Source: Eretmocerus hayati (lineage: Eukaryota; Arthropoda; Insecta; Hymenoptera; Aphelinidae). From it: DNA of 64,000 nt. Made by a program: the position numbers and the translations under genes. Below the pieces are notes generated by a model. It had not been told where the DNA came from. It did no database searches and saw only the letters and a list, made by a program, of their open reading frames with translations. The DNA lies in assembly GCA_029851415.1 (NCBI GenBank), contig CM056744.1, forward strand, positions 97,311,338 through 97,375,337, read 5' to 3'. Shown piece by piece: positions 35,701-46,261 of this stretch. Within the stretch, counting starts at the first letter, position 1; each line of letters starts with the position of its first letter.

Positions 35701-36431
35701 CTCTAGACATAGCACTGCAACATAAGAGTAACCGTTTCTTTATTTTCTCGGACTCTCTAAGTGCTCTTCAGTCCATTAATTCGACTAAAGTTACCATCAA
35801 AACGAACTCATTCATCCTAGCAATAAAGGAAAAGTACCTTGAATTCATGAAAGACAACTTAGAAGGTGATGTAAAATTCTACTGGACTCCTGCTCATATG
35901 GGAGTTCGAGGCAATGAAGAAGCGGACTCTGTAGCTAAAGATGCCACCCTTGGTATTTCAGCAGATATACTCAAAATCCCTTTCACTGATTTCTACGAAA
36001 TTTTCAAGCGCGAATCACGCTCTCTTACGAATGAATCTGTACAATTGAGAGGCCTTACGGTGGGCAAAAAGTACTTCGAACAACACTTCGACATTAGTCT
36101 GAAACCTTGGTTTGCCAAAAAAAAACTTGACCGAGACTTCATTGTCACTATAGCGCGTTGTAGAACGAATCATTATCATCTCGCAGCCTCTTTGTACCGT
36201 GTCAAGATTGTTGAGTCCCCAAGATGCAAGTGCGAGACAACCGACGAAGATCTTAACCACGTTCTCTGGCAATGCCATTTGTACTCCGAACATAGAGTCA
36301 AACTTCTGTATAATTTAGCTGTAATAGGACAGCACCCCCCTCTGTGTATCGAGATGTTCATCAGCACGCCCAACATAGAAGCTTGTCGAGCTATATTTCA
36401 GTTTTTTAATGATTGCGAATTGAAAATATGA
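32706..36431 (+). CDS. I-like element ORF2: endonuclease, RT and RNase H
   Basis: The frame is open from 32673, but I prefer the ATG at 32706 because it overlaps the ORF1 stop. The product is about 1241 residues. The endonuclease shows ILFWNAHSF at the start, ETWL, MGDFNAHHTVW (near 137) and SDHFPIFV (near 215). The reverse transcriptase shows SPGMDGIDFE (near 450), FRKGRSCCDNL, FLDVHGAFDNV, AQGGVLSPLL and FADDTGLYV (near 661). The RNase H shows YTDGSK (near 950), AEC, SDSLSAL and HMGVRGNEEADS, with all four expected acidic residues present. A C-terminal CKC...H...C knuckle follows. No stop or frameshift is seen. Confidence 0.92.
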   Translation: MSNTTSSLKILFWNAHSFEQRRTELPRILQDLDIFVCVETWLTPNIPVNISGFVTFRKDRLQSRGGGILLLVRKNIAFVELQDLISPDISVEICGIRITNVSHPSDVVACYRSPGLTLSSDQWNNLVSNVRDRENCILMGDFNAHHTVWNCDKTDSNGLKFFNAIQSHNLFIHNHNTTTRIDFYRKKKSNLDIILSSLNFSDKIAVDVCDETWGSDHFPIFVNINIAKCSYSKRSFKFKSKRTNWSKFSEELDKSYGGFLSPRYDELPVETKYDFFVKTIIYAIEESTPRKKNYVSRKKENPVAWWDKDCDKAVRLRRAHYKKWEITGNMKDLIAYNRQDATFKRLRKKKKRESFQKFASTINLHTNPTYVWNQCKVFKNKWVKIPPAHCSENLQSREKIEVALDKLCPPGADSDPSSFPTCAPNDFLESPFDFTEFNIALDYKDPNSSPGMDGIDFEVLQNLPSKYKLLLLDLFNEMFTKNVYPPSWKRVFVHFIDKPDGGVRPISLISCICKLFETLVKNRVEWWLEHSNIIPKSQSGFRKGRSCCDNLSNLALKVGEAFSEKKHVLAAFLDVHGAFDNVVIGILLQKLADLGISQSILKFVLFFSYGRLIFSAINPTKHRIARNGVAQGGVLSPLLYVIYVILIVRGISSKVTVSQFADDTGLYVKCSSVDWGVRTLENAVRKTKENLSELGLDLTPSKTKLVHFTNKRIVPGKISINVDGQEVLSSASAKILGIWFDYNLNFKRHVDHIYNRCMKAINILKFLCVTWWGAHPETLITFYKSFVRSIIDYASFVYFPNSKSLVDNFERIQSQSIRIALGLRRSTPKNILIAESKLMTLQDRSVYLCNCYLVKALSNEDSHSVFMIKKFFNEKTSRNLKKLVLLRDCISRIGLMSGEIETNFNYAVYNNNYETLITSVPIHVELGTELKRSEKPNDRLSLFLQGKNAVSIYTDGSKITDHPFVGAACICPQLDIYHKITINRHASVYTAECAALSYALDIALQHKSNRFFIFSDSLSALQSINSTKVTIKTNSFILAIKEKYLEFMKDNLEGDVKFYWTPAHMGVRGNEEADSVAKDATLGISADILKIPFTDFYEIFKRESRSLTNESVQLRGLTVGKKYFEQHFDISLKPWFAKKKLDRDFIVTIARCRTNHYHLAASLYRVKIVESPRCKCETTDEDLNHVLWQCHLYSEHRVKLLYNLAVIGQHPPLCIEMFISTPNIEACRAIFQFFNDCELKI

Positions 36432-36670
36432 ACTGATTGTATCGAAATTCACTAGACTCATACTTTTTTGATGATGTGTTATCATGCCTGTACTTATATT
36501 AAACATCACATAATGATTATTTCCATGTATATTTATATATATATATATATTTATATCTATATGTATGTATTTGTATATGAATTTCTTCTTTTGATGTACA
36601 GGCAATGCCTGAATAAGCCTCCCTGAGGCTTGAATTGGCTTAATAAAAAAAAAAAAAAAAAAAAAAAAAA

Positions 36671-36680
36671 TCTTTGATAA
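36671..36680 (+). repeat. Target-site duplication, right copy
   Basis: Second TCTTTGATAA, directly after the poly(A) run of the I-like element. Confidence 0.9.
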
Positions 36681-37034
36681 GGCCTATTATGTTATATGTT
36701 GCGCCCGTATGGGGCAATACTTGTAAAACGAATGTAAATAAACTAGAGATCATCCAAAATAAAATTCTGCGCATGGTAGTTGGAGCGCCACCAGGCACTT
36801 CAGCTCGCGCAATTCGAGACGAATTGAAAATGAATACTATTAGCGATGCTATATATGAAGCAACAAAAATTTTCTATAGAGAACAGGTACTTGGTATTGA
36901 TATTCTAAGTGACGTTGGGAGCCTCGCGCACGAAACGGCCCCATTCAAAATAAAGCACAAACTTCCTCATCAGCTGCTACTGTAACTGCACATGATCTAT
37001 ATACATGACAAATGTAAACATTCTACATATATAT

Positions 37035-39147
37035 ATATGAGTCATTCTGGAGCAAGCTGGACAAAACTGTCACCAGGGGGGTCTGGGAAAATTCCGCAAA
37101 AATTTTTTTCCATTAGTACTATGTTGAAATAGTACGAAAAAATTTTTTTTAGATTTTTTCGGCCCCCCCCCCCCTGTGGGCCCCAGGGCCCATGAAAGGG
37201 CTATTTTAGGCCCTTTTTTAGCCTATCCTAGAAAAATCATAGTTCCAACGCGATTCAATATTTTTCAACGTACTTGGGCGCATTTTCCTCGTCAAGACTA
37301 GTACTTTTGAAAAAAAAATTGTCCAAGGCCACTTAGTGAGCCTGACGACTTCTGCAAGCTAATTATTGAGAGCAAATTTTAGCGATTTTTGGGTCTGCTT
37401 CAAAGCGATCTAGCTCCTACTAGACATGTCATAATCGACTTCTGCAGGTGGTCATTTTAAAGGTCTTGAAAAAACCTACAATTTGACCACCTGCAGAAGT
37501 CGATTATCGTACTTTTTATAGAAGCTATAGCCGATACAAGTTGAGCTATTTACGAAAAAGTCGAAAATTCAGGACTCGATTCCAAAAATATATCTTAATT
37601 TTTTTTTCACGAAACTTGTGCGAAAATGTTCTTTTAGACATCTACTTTCAGTACAAAAAATTTGGCGGAGGTTATTTTTTTTGATTTTTTTTGCCGAGCA
37701 TTACAAAATGCCGCATTTCGTGGTTTCAGCAAAAACGGCATCATCGACCACGGTCACATATGCTCCCATCTGGACTGATGTGCACCAATCTGTGTATTTG
37801 TACTCCCCAAAGTACCCCCAAGTACGTGTAAGAAGTTGCGGGGACGAGCCTCCAGCCAGGAGCGAGCTGTAGGTTCTATTTACCGTGTCAAAAATAGGCA
37901 TTATTTTGGCTAACCGAGCGTAAGCGACCGAGAGCATGATTTTACTTGTTCTGACTTACAAATGAGATTATGGGCTAGAATGAGGATCCAAACATACTTT
38001 TCTAACTCAAAATGACCATCTGAACACAATTCCGAGGTCAGTTTTGCTCTAAATAGTCGTCCCTCTGCCCCTCAAGAACTTAGATTCTGTCGACGGGTTC
38101 TGACACCGTTGAGGCACTAGACGACATTCTAGAGCTAAACTGACCTCGGAATTGTTTTCAGATGGTCATTTTGAGTCGGAGGAGTATGTTCGGATCCTCA
38201 TTCTAGCCCATTATCTCATTTGTAAGCCAGAACAAGTAAAATCATGCTCTCGGTCGCTTACGCTCGAATAGCCTAAATAATGCCCATTTTGGACACGGTA
38301 AATAGAACCTACAGCTCGCTCCTGGGTGGAGGCTCGTCCCCGCAACTTCTTACACGTACTTGGGGGTACTTTGGGGAGTACAAATACACAGATTGGTGCA
38401 CATCAGTCCAGATGGGAGCATATGTGACCGTGGTCGATGATGCCGTTTTTGCTGAAACCACGAAATGCGGCATTTTGTAATGCTCGGTAAAAAAAATCAA
38501 AAAAAATAACCTCCGCCAAATTTCTTTTACTGAAAGTAGATGTCTGAAAGAATATTTTCGCACAAGTTTCGTGAAAAAAAATTAAGATATATTTTTGGAA
38601 TCGAGTCCTGAATTTTCGACTTTTTCGTAAATAGCTCAACTTGTATCGGCTATAGCTCCTATAAAAAGTACGATAATCGACTTCTGCAGGTGGCCAAGTT
38701 GTAGGTTTTTTCAAGACCTTTAAAATGACCACCTGCAGAAGTCGATTATGACATGTCTAGTAGGAGCTAGATCGCTTTGAAGCAGGCCCAAAAATCGCTA
38801 AAATTTGCTCTCAATAATTAGCTTGCAGAAGTGGTCAGGCTCACTAAGTGGCCTTGGACAATTTTTTTTTTCAAAAGTACTAGTCTTGACGAGAAAAATG
38901 CGCCCAAGTACGTTGAAAAATATTGAATCGCGTTGGAACTATGATTTTTCTAGGATAGACTAAAAAAGGGCCTAAAATGGCCCTTTCATGGGCCCTGGGG
39001 CCCACAGGGGGGAGGGGGGCCGAAAAAATCTGAAAAAAAATTTTTCGTACTATTTCAACATAGTACTAATGGAAAAAAATTTTTGCGGAATTTTCCCAGA
39101 CCCCCCTGGTGACGGTTTTGTCCAGCTTGCTCCAGAATGACTCATAT
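37035..39147. repeat. 2.1 kb near-perfect palindrome
   Basis: The left arm, 37035 to about 38076, and the right arm, about 38108-39147, are reverse complements with few differences. The loop is only about 30 bp. The outer ends are ATATGAGTCATTCTGGAGC and its mirror. Each arm contains a smaller hairpin (37431-37455 against 37483-37508, ATAATCGACTTCTGCAGG). Mirror-image open frames of about 84 codons in each arm have no recognisable domain. It sits in AT-rich sequence downstream of the Jockey-type ORF2, and the flanking AT repeats hide any short target duplication. Confidence 0.93.
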
Positions 39148-39475
39148 ACATGACTGTACATAAATACAAATATCACCTGAAATATACTGTAGTGTGATTG
39201 AGGACGGATGGATGTGTGCGCGAAGAATTGTGTGTGTTTCTAGTCATTTGAGAGCTGACATGGGTTTTTCAAACTTTTACCATAATACATAAAGAGTGCA
39301 TTTACATTATCTTTTATGAATGATTAGCGAAAGCATGTGAAATAGTGTGGAATACTGATATGGCCCTACGAGGGCTAGGCGCAGTGTGTACAAAAGTTGA
39401 CGCTACTAATAGGAACGATATGTAATTGTATGTATCACCTTGAAAAATCGAGAATAAAGAGAATTTTCAAAGTAA

Positions 39476-42391
39476 AGTAGCGTAGATTTTCCTACTGCAT
39501 TTATTTGCAGGGTAATGAGCATTCATTGTGTTTTGGTGGGAGGTAATTTCTCAGCACTTTGAAAATTCATTGCTCAAACATTGTTTAGATTGGAAGAAAT
39601 AACTTTGAAGGGACCAGATGTCGTCCCATCTCCATTCGGTTACTAACAGAGATGCCAGGAAGGTGCCCGATACTCTCAAAAATATCAATACTGACATCGG
39701 GCCACTTGATACGATACGACTAATATACCGAGACAAAAATTACGCCAAATATCGGTACGATTCCTTGAGTTCCCTAAATTCTCAAACATTGTCATAGTTA
39801 TTGTATATACGCATCATCTGACCATAATTTCGCCAACTAAAGGGATTCGTGACACGCTCAGACATATCGAATTAGCCGTATCGGAACCTTCCATACGCCC
39901 TATACATGCGATACGACTAATACATCAGGCCAAATAAAGAAAATTCTTGGCGAATTGTTCGTCGTACAGAATAGGAACCAAGAAAGCTTCTCCTTTGTAA
40001 ACCAAGCCAAATTCAATCCGTTTTTTAAACTATTTGTGTAAAGCAGATTACTTATACTTGTCAAATGTAAATTCCATAGCTCGGTTACCCATGGTCTATT
40101 AATCGCGGATTAGGAAGCAGCAGCGGTGCTGACCCTAAAGTCCGTATGACCTCTATGGCATGACACAGTTACACGGGCCTTATTCCAAGCGGATAACATT
40201 GCCGTCGGGAGTTCTGGGTATCTTCCAGTCGGTGTATCAAGTTCCATGGCTCTCTGAAATAGCCCACAACAATGCAGTATTTACTGTCGGATTATTACAT
40301 GATCTGACGTCTCTGTAATTCTTTTCACTTCAGTATTTATCCTCCCTATCTTTTTTACCCAAAGTTTGGATAATTTAATAAACGATAATTGAAAGATTTT
40401 TATATAAGTTCTATTGGAATGTATTACAAAAATGATCTTATTAGAGTTTTGATAATTCTACTTTCTATCAATGATGTTGTTTCTAAATAGATATGAGACC
40501 TCGTATCAGACAGTACTCACTCGGCATGGTTTTATTTGATTTCATTCCATATTCAAGAGTTTAAATAATGTCATGGGACAATCAAAATTTGCATCTTGCC
40601 AAACTTTATACGAGGACAGGAGCATGGACTCATCGGGGAACAGTCGGCACGGGGAAACTTTCGGACTACGTTGGCATGAATTCATCATAACCTGAACTGC
40701 AATACAGTCGCACTGGGTTCCCCCTCATAGCCAAGCACAGCTGCATGGCAAGCAAACCAAATTTGAAACGAAAGGGGATTGATACGTATTGAAAAACGAT
40801 ACAGGCTGCTCTTTATGGATATGTTTTCGATACACCTCTTCGTGTATCGATACAAAACTTCGATGTATTGTGATCAAAATATCAATACGACTGCGTATCG
40901 TATAGTATCGTGCATCCCTAAATTAATAACGAAAAGCTCCATTGTTATGAAAATTCACCAACTAACAAGTTTGATAATAGTTTCGTAATTGGAGAATATC
41001 AAGATCATACTGCATAGATTTTTGACAATTTCGATTGCCAAGAAAAATATATACCAGAAGGATTTTCTGTCTTTGAATCAAGCATAAACCTGCCTTGTTT
41101 GTGTAGATTAGATTGTACTCAATACAAATGCCCTGTAATAGCTCAGTCAGGCAGTCATCATTACCCCTGCAGAGCAGGTAATACTGATGATGGTATAATG
41201 TAAACTGACCGAGGTCTGCCTCCAGCGCACTCTAAATAACGGAAAGTCTCGGGGAACATTGTACATAGATATCGATATAGCGCCTAAAACCGAGTCCAAG
41301 ACTACACGAAGACTCACACTATAATCCGAGAAAGTCCCGTCGCCGAGGTTGCAGTCGTATCGATTTTCTGAGTAACATCACAACAAGGTAATTGCACCAA
41401 TTCAGTGGGCACTGTCCTTGCTGTCGGGACTTTAAGGAGACTCGCGCGCGTGGTGCCGTACCGAGCGCGGGGCCCTACGCGCAGGTAGTCAGGCCTTTCT
41501 ATTTTCCGTTACGATCCTGACGCTACATATAGGTATACTCACAGTGCAAGCTATGCGATGCGGCGCACTGCTCCACGCTCAAAACTCACTTTGAATTCAA
41601 TTTACTCAAAATTTAGATCGCCAACGTGTCAATTTTTTCACACCATTAGACGCATGATGCAAAATAGCGTCAAATTATACCATGAATATCGATTTTGGTC
41701 GTTTAGTTGCCGCACCAGCTCGTTTTAACGTGTTTATCCCATAAGATTACGTGTGTAAGGATTTTTTCTGCCAAATGGGTTTACTCGAGATTTTCATCGC
41801 CAACCCATATTTTTCTTGATAGATTATGATTCCTCATTAGTTTATCTATTAATATAAGTAACTTTTAAGCAGTTTCTTCGTTTTGTTAAAATTTGCGCGA
41901 GCCTCCTTAAGGGATTACCGTGTCGATCGCCGCAGTTTCTATGTCTCTATGACATATAGCTCAAAACAATAAAATATTTACTATGCGATTATTATATATT
42001 CAGTTTCACGTCTCGACCTACCAATAATAATCCCGACTCTCTGAATTTATCGCATAATGCATAAGGACAAGAAAGACAGAAAATGGGCGGGGACTACTTG
42101 GGGAAACTGTGGATGATAATAGACAGTCAATGCGAAAATTTTCGAGCCATATAACCCAAGCCTGCACTGTAAACCTCAAACTGTGAAAAAGTACAAATCA
42201 AATTTCTGAAAATAATTAAGATGAAACTGGCGCGTATCGAAAACCGCTACACAGAGCTGTGTATTGGCACGGGTCTGATTCAGCCTTCGCAAATATTGAT
42301 ACAAAATATCCTCGAAAATATCGATACATCGGGTCCTAAATATTGATACGCCAGCCGGCGTATTAATACCGTTCTAGAACATCGACACGTA
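39476..42391. other. AT-rich region, no supported gene
   Basis: About 2.9 kb with only short open frames. A GC-rich patch near 41440-41500 has no recognisable motif. Confidence 0.5.
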
Positions 42392-42740
42392 TGGGGCATT
42401 CCCAGCAGGGAACGCAGGTCACAAATTTGGATGAAACTCTGGAGATGGTCTCCTTTTAGCACCAAAAGTTGATACCCAAAGCCGCAGAATCTAAAGCTCG
42501 AGCGTTTCCGAGCTACAGGCTAGAACCTATGCATTGCAGTGTATCTATACATAATATACCACCCCTTTAAGATGGGCACATATGAGCAATGCTAATGCTA
42601 TAAGCTGTTAGTTCGAAAACGCTTGAGCCTTAGATTCTGCGGCTTTGGGTATCATCTTTTGGTGCTAAAAGGAGACTATTCCCTGAGTTCCATCCAAATC
42701 CGTGACCCGCATTTCCTGGCCTCTCCTTGTGAGTATCCCG
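42392..42740. mobile_element. Foldback MITE, copy 2
   Basis: It shares organisation and sequence with 23609-23952: GGTCTCCTTTTAGCACCAAAAG on the left pairs with the matching TTTTGGTGCTAAAAGGAGAC on the right, around a 50-60 bp AT-rich centre. The two copies are clearly diverged. Confidence 0.85.
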
Positions 42741-44432
42741 GGTATGAGGGTTCATGATATTCTGTGTACTGACATCGAGATGGTATTGATTTCTCTTCTT
42801 CTAGATTTTGGAAATAAATTGTATATGGGCATTATCACGAGAACTTATCCGGAACATATAGTGGGCTCCGATCTCGACTAGTGAGCTCCGAATCACTCCA
42901 CTCAAAATTTTCCAAACTTATTCTATTGAAATGCAGCTGGGAATAAATTTCCAAATCGATCCATCAGCACGTTTCTTTCAATTTCAAAAATCAGGGGTCA
43001 AAATATCAGGTCCGTGTACTATAATAATTGGAGTTCCACACATAATCTTTAGTGCTAGCGTCGAAGTGATTGATATAGCCAGATTTTCCAAATTTTTCTC
43101 TCAAAGTACTCTCTCCGCACGAATTTGTGAGAATTGATCTCATTTAGTGTATTTTCACAAATTCACAGTGGACTTCGCTAAAAATGAGTGAAAATAGTAT
43201 CTTTCATAGGTATTGTGGCTATTTTGATTAGTTTAGTTCCCGAGCCACGACCCCTCCCTTGCTATGAGGTTTTCACTAAAAATGAGACTTTTTCTTGAAG
43301 TAACAACAGCACATCCCAAATTCACTCTGAGGGACTTTGTCGCGGACAACATTTCAAGGAAACATGTCAAACAATTGATTCTCATTACAACAAGAGGCCC
43401 TGAATCAAAGTTCCCAGTGCTGCATGTACATCTTCAGCCGAAAATTAGCCACGTAATTGACTTGTGTCAGATCCATGTATACCACGTTACCCTACTCAAA
43501 GTCAATTTATATGCGCGGAAGCAATTTTTTCCACTAAAATATGTCGGTGTTAGGTGAATTCTTCATAGAGAAGTTTCCATATTAACTCCATTACTTTTGC
43601 GAGCGATTTTAAGGACAAAATATCAGGCCCATACATGTCGGATCCGTGTACTCAAGAGTCATTTCCTGGGATAATCAACAGTACGAAGATGACGGAGAAA
43701 TGGAATATATTATCTGTTCCAGACTTATACTTTCGACCCAAATTGACCATCTAAATGCGAATTCCAAGATCACTATTGATCCCATCGCGTCAGGATCTCT
43801 CGCTCGACAATGAAACTTCAAAAACCAGAAAATGTCAAGTCCGTGTACTATTTTTCCTATGTCTTGTACATATGAAAACCACATATACCGTTCCAACTCC
43901 TTCCAAAGAAGTTTCTGCATATATTTTGCAACATGATATCACTCAATATGCGAAAAAGAATGGAAAAAATTGGATAGACATTATATGCGGGGCATCAATT
44001 TTCAACTTCTGAATTTTCGGGTCCAAAACGTGTGAGTTTGCGCAATAATACATATATATACAAGGCCGATGTTAATGTTTCGAAATGGTCACCATTTCAT
44101 ACCATTTCAACGAGCTGTCAAGCAAGCTCACGATCAAATTTGAACTCTCCTAGATGGGCATCTAAGAATATTCATCCAGTATACGCGGAGTCTACTCATA
44201 GAAGAACTAGTCCGAAAATTTGCAACACAACAGCTTCATCTCCCATACAATTGCGTGTTTTGAATTATATCAATTGAATCTGAGGGATCCCTCGAGTGGA
44301 GACGATTTTTCCAAAAGGTGATTTTTCAGGGTTTACAAAATGGTGTACTCAACTTACCCCCATTAAGCCATTTCCCCAACAACTCTTGTCTATACCTCAA
44401 TATTTTCCAACGTATTTAAGCTCATTTTGAAG
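42741..44432. other. AT-rich region, no supported gene
   Basis: Short frames such as 43264-43557 and 43755-44012 have no recognised motif and no supporting context. I see nothing else. Confidence 0.5.
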
Positions 44433-44445
44433 TTTGTTTTAAGAC
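44433..44445 (+). repeat. 13 bp target-site duplication, left copy (Jockey-type family B)
   Basis: TTTGTTTTAAGAC recurs at 50155-50167, just after the poly(A) run. Confidence 0.92.
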
Positions 44446-44787
44446 AGTCTGCCGTCGGCGCTTGTCGAAGACAGACCTCTCGCTGCCTCTCACTCCCGAG
44501 TTCGACCCCCACCACCGGCCGGTCTCTCGGGTTCCCCGAGCAACCAGATGTGACCTGAGCGTCCGCCTGAACGCAGAGCTAACCTGAGCCTCGCGGCCTG
44601 ACCATTCGCCCCCCCCCCCTTTACGGGGCATCTCTCTCACCTCACTAGTCTGAGTTCTTTTTGCTCAGACTTAGTGAATTCAATCACTACTTTGCTGTTT
44701 TCGTCTACTTACTTCTATCTGCACCTGTCTGACACGCTCTCTCTCTCTGGATCTCCCTCCCCCTCTCTCAATCACTCACCCATTCAG

Positions 44788-44788
<1 letters not shown>

Positions 44789-44882
<94 letters not shown>
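44789..44882. repeat. (CA)n microsatellite in the 5' UTR of the family B element
   Basis: About 46 CA units, uninterrupted. Reading frames with long Thr-His runs across it are artefacts. Expansion probably occurred after insertion, but the founding element may already have had a short CA tract. Confidence 0.95.
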
Positions 44883-44885
<3 letters not shown>

Positions 44886-44923
44886 ACACATACACAGCTC
44901 ACATACATGTCTCCTTTCCAACC

Positions 44924-46261
44924 ATGACACCCACCCAATCTCAGACGCTAACGCAACACAACATGGCTACCTCCCGCGAAGCTTTCGCGAACTCTCTATC
45001 CGGCCGCTCGCCCGATCAGCTGCAAGCCATCATCCTCGGTCTCTTCGACGAGGTGATGTCACTCAAGTCTCTGATTGGTGCTTCTGCCCAGTCGCCCAGC
45101 GGGACCCCAACTCCTCCCGCTCTTAACCCTGCCCTACCACCCTCTCCTTCTTCTTCTGCCACCTCGAGCTCCGGCACGGAGCAGACAGCCCCATCTCACT
45201 CCCCTATGGATACCAACACCCAAGAAAACGGTTTCGAGACCGTTACCTCCCGTAAAGCACGGAAACGCCGGCGCCAGCAGAACTCCAGTAGCGCTGAGGA
45301 CTCCGACTCAGACTCGTCTGACAAAGAGTCCGCTACTGCCGGTCGCTCTCCCCCTCCTATCGTCATATGTGACATCCTCTCATGGCCCAGAGTACAGCAG
45401 GCCATCGCCTCCAACAACATCGGCGTCCGCCGTGCTTTCAACACCTCGAATGGTGTGCTAGTTTTCACGCGCACCACTGAGGACTTCCGGACCCTCACCC
45501 AGTACCTCGAGTCGAAACAACTCGAATATACCACCCACCAGCTCCACGAAGACCGTGAGCTCGTCGTAGTCATCCGCGGGGTCAATCAAGGCCTCTCGGA
45601 AGAACAGATCAAGGAAGAGCTCTCCAAGAAGATACCTTCCATCAATCGAGTTCACCGGATGAAAAACGGAGAGAAGATCTGGCCGCTTGTCGCCGTTCAT
45701 CTCGACAAATCCGCTCCATCCTCAAAGACCATCTTCGACCTCGAATCCCTCTGTGGCCTCAGTGTCAAAGTAGAGGCGAAACGAAAGTCATCCAAAGTCC
45801 CACAGTGCTCCCGCTGTCAGAAGTTCAACCATACACACAACTACTGTCATGCCGCATGGGTCTGTGCTTTCTGCAGTCGCGGCCACGCCACCCCAGCTTG
45901 TCGCTCCAAAGACGACAAGCAGAAGAAGCCCACATGCAGCAACTGCAAGGGCGAACACAGAGCCACCTACAGAGGATGCCCCAAAGCCCCCAAAAAGACC
46001 GAATCCGCCCCTAAGCAGAAGCCCAAACCTGCCGCAACCGTTGCGTCTCGACCTCTTCCTCCGCCACCCGGTCGGCCAGCCAACGCGCCCTCTTACGCAA
46101 AGGCAGCAAGCAGGAGCTCTAACCAACCTCCACCCCCACACGCCCCCCCACTTTCCCTCCCAGTGCTCCCACCAGCTCTACTGAATTGCATAGTGCAGCA
46201 ATTCGCTCAATCCCTCACTGCCGCCATCTCTCAACTCAGTCATGGCCCGTACACCCCCTGA
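44924..46261 (+). CDS. Jockey-type ORF1 (gag-like), family B
   Basis: An intact 445-residue frame. Order: a polar N-terminus rich in Ser/Pro, an acidic patch (SAEDSDSDSSDKES, near 122-135), a PRE_C2HC-like domain (about 205-290, ELVVVIRGVNQGLSEEQIKE), and three zinc knuckles at about 292-350 (CSRCQKFNHTHNYC, CAFCSRGHATPAC, CSNCKGEHRATYRGC). A proline-rich C-terminus follows. This is the Jockey-group gag plan. The TGA at 46259-46261 lies 20 bases inside ORF2. A start at the second methionine (MATSRE, 44963) is equally possible. Confidence 0.85.
   Translation: MTPTQSQTLTQHNMATSREAFANSLSGRSPDQLQAIILGLFDEVMSLKSLIGASAQSPSGTPTPPALNPALPPSPSSSATSSSGTEQTAPSHSPMDTNTQENGFETVTSRKARKRRRQQNSSSAEDSDSDSSDKESATAGRSPPPIVICDILSWPRVQQAIASNNIGVRRAFNTSNGVLVFTRTTEDFRTLTQYLESKQLEYTTHQLHEDRELVVVIRGVNQGLSEEQIKEELSKKIPSINRVHRMKNGEKIWPLVAVHLDKSAPSSKTIFDLESLCGLSVKVEAKRKSSKVPQCSRCQKFNHTHNYCHAAWVCAFCSRGHATPACRSKDDKQKKPTCSNCKGEHRATYRGCPKAPKKTESAPKQKPKPAATVASRPLPPPPGRPANAPSYAKAASRSSNQPPPPHAPPLSLPVLPPALLNCIVQQFAQSLTAAISQLSHGPYTP

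Larger units (their letters stand above)
31202..36670 (+). mobile_element. Full-length I-like non-LTR retrotransposon with RNase H
   Basis: A 5.47 kb element with a 138 bp 5' UTR, two overlapping intact ORFs, a 3' UTR ending in AATTGGCTTAATAAA, a poly(A) run and a perfect 10 bp target-site duplication (TCTTTGATAA). The RNase H domain after the RT places it in the I group (I, Nimb, LOA or Ingi-like); the exact clade needs a phylogeny. With both ORFs open it is the best candidate for an active element in the window. It sits in the same orientation inside a dead Jockey-type ORF2. Confidence 0.92.
28802..36985 (+). pseudogene. Broken Jockey-type ORF2 (endonuclease and RT), family A
   Basis: The endonuclease part runs in one frame to about 29890 (SHWNANALG, INETK, MGDLNAKNNDW and SDHLPLIF are visible). 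A frameshift near 29890, a TGA at 30153-30155 and an extra T in the T-run near 30808 break the RT. Restored only conceptually, the RT active-site FADD would read FAGD in this copy. At 31192-31201 the frame is interrupted by the I-like insertion and continues at 36671-36985 with the thumb-like region (APVWG) to a TAA. No functional protein is possible. Confidence 0.85.
27230..39475 (+). mobile_element. Jockey-type non-LTR element, family A, carrying two nested insertions
   Basis: A 5' UTR with a repeated CTGGCACGCCGGGT phrase leads into an intact ORF1 (27382-28812) and a broken ORF2 (28802-36985). The ORF2 is split by an I-like retrotransposon at 31202-36670. The 3' UTR appears to be split by the palindrome at 37035-39147 and may end near 39475, after AATAAAGAG. 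The 3' limit is an inference because no poly(A) tail or target-site duplication is clear. A relic of the same family is at 11365-13135. Confidence 0.8.

Noticed and set aside
37618..38563. Mirror-image open frames of about 84 codons in the two palindrome arms
   Set aside because: No recognisable domain, and their presence in both arms follows from the palindrome itself.
41139..41215. A-box-like TAGCTCAGTCAGG suggesting a tRNA
   Set aside because: No matching B box and no cloverleaf; the nearby TGATGAT repeats only form a weak hairpin.
44674..45126. 150-codon frame with a long Thr-His run
   Set aside because: It is the (CA)n tract in the Jockey-type 5' UTR, overlapping the real ORF1 in another frame.
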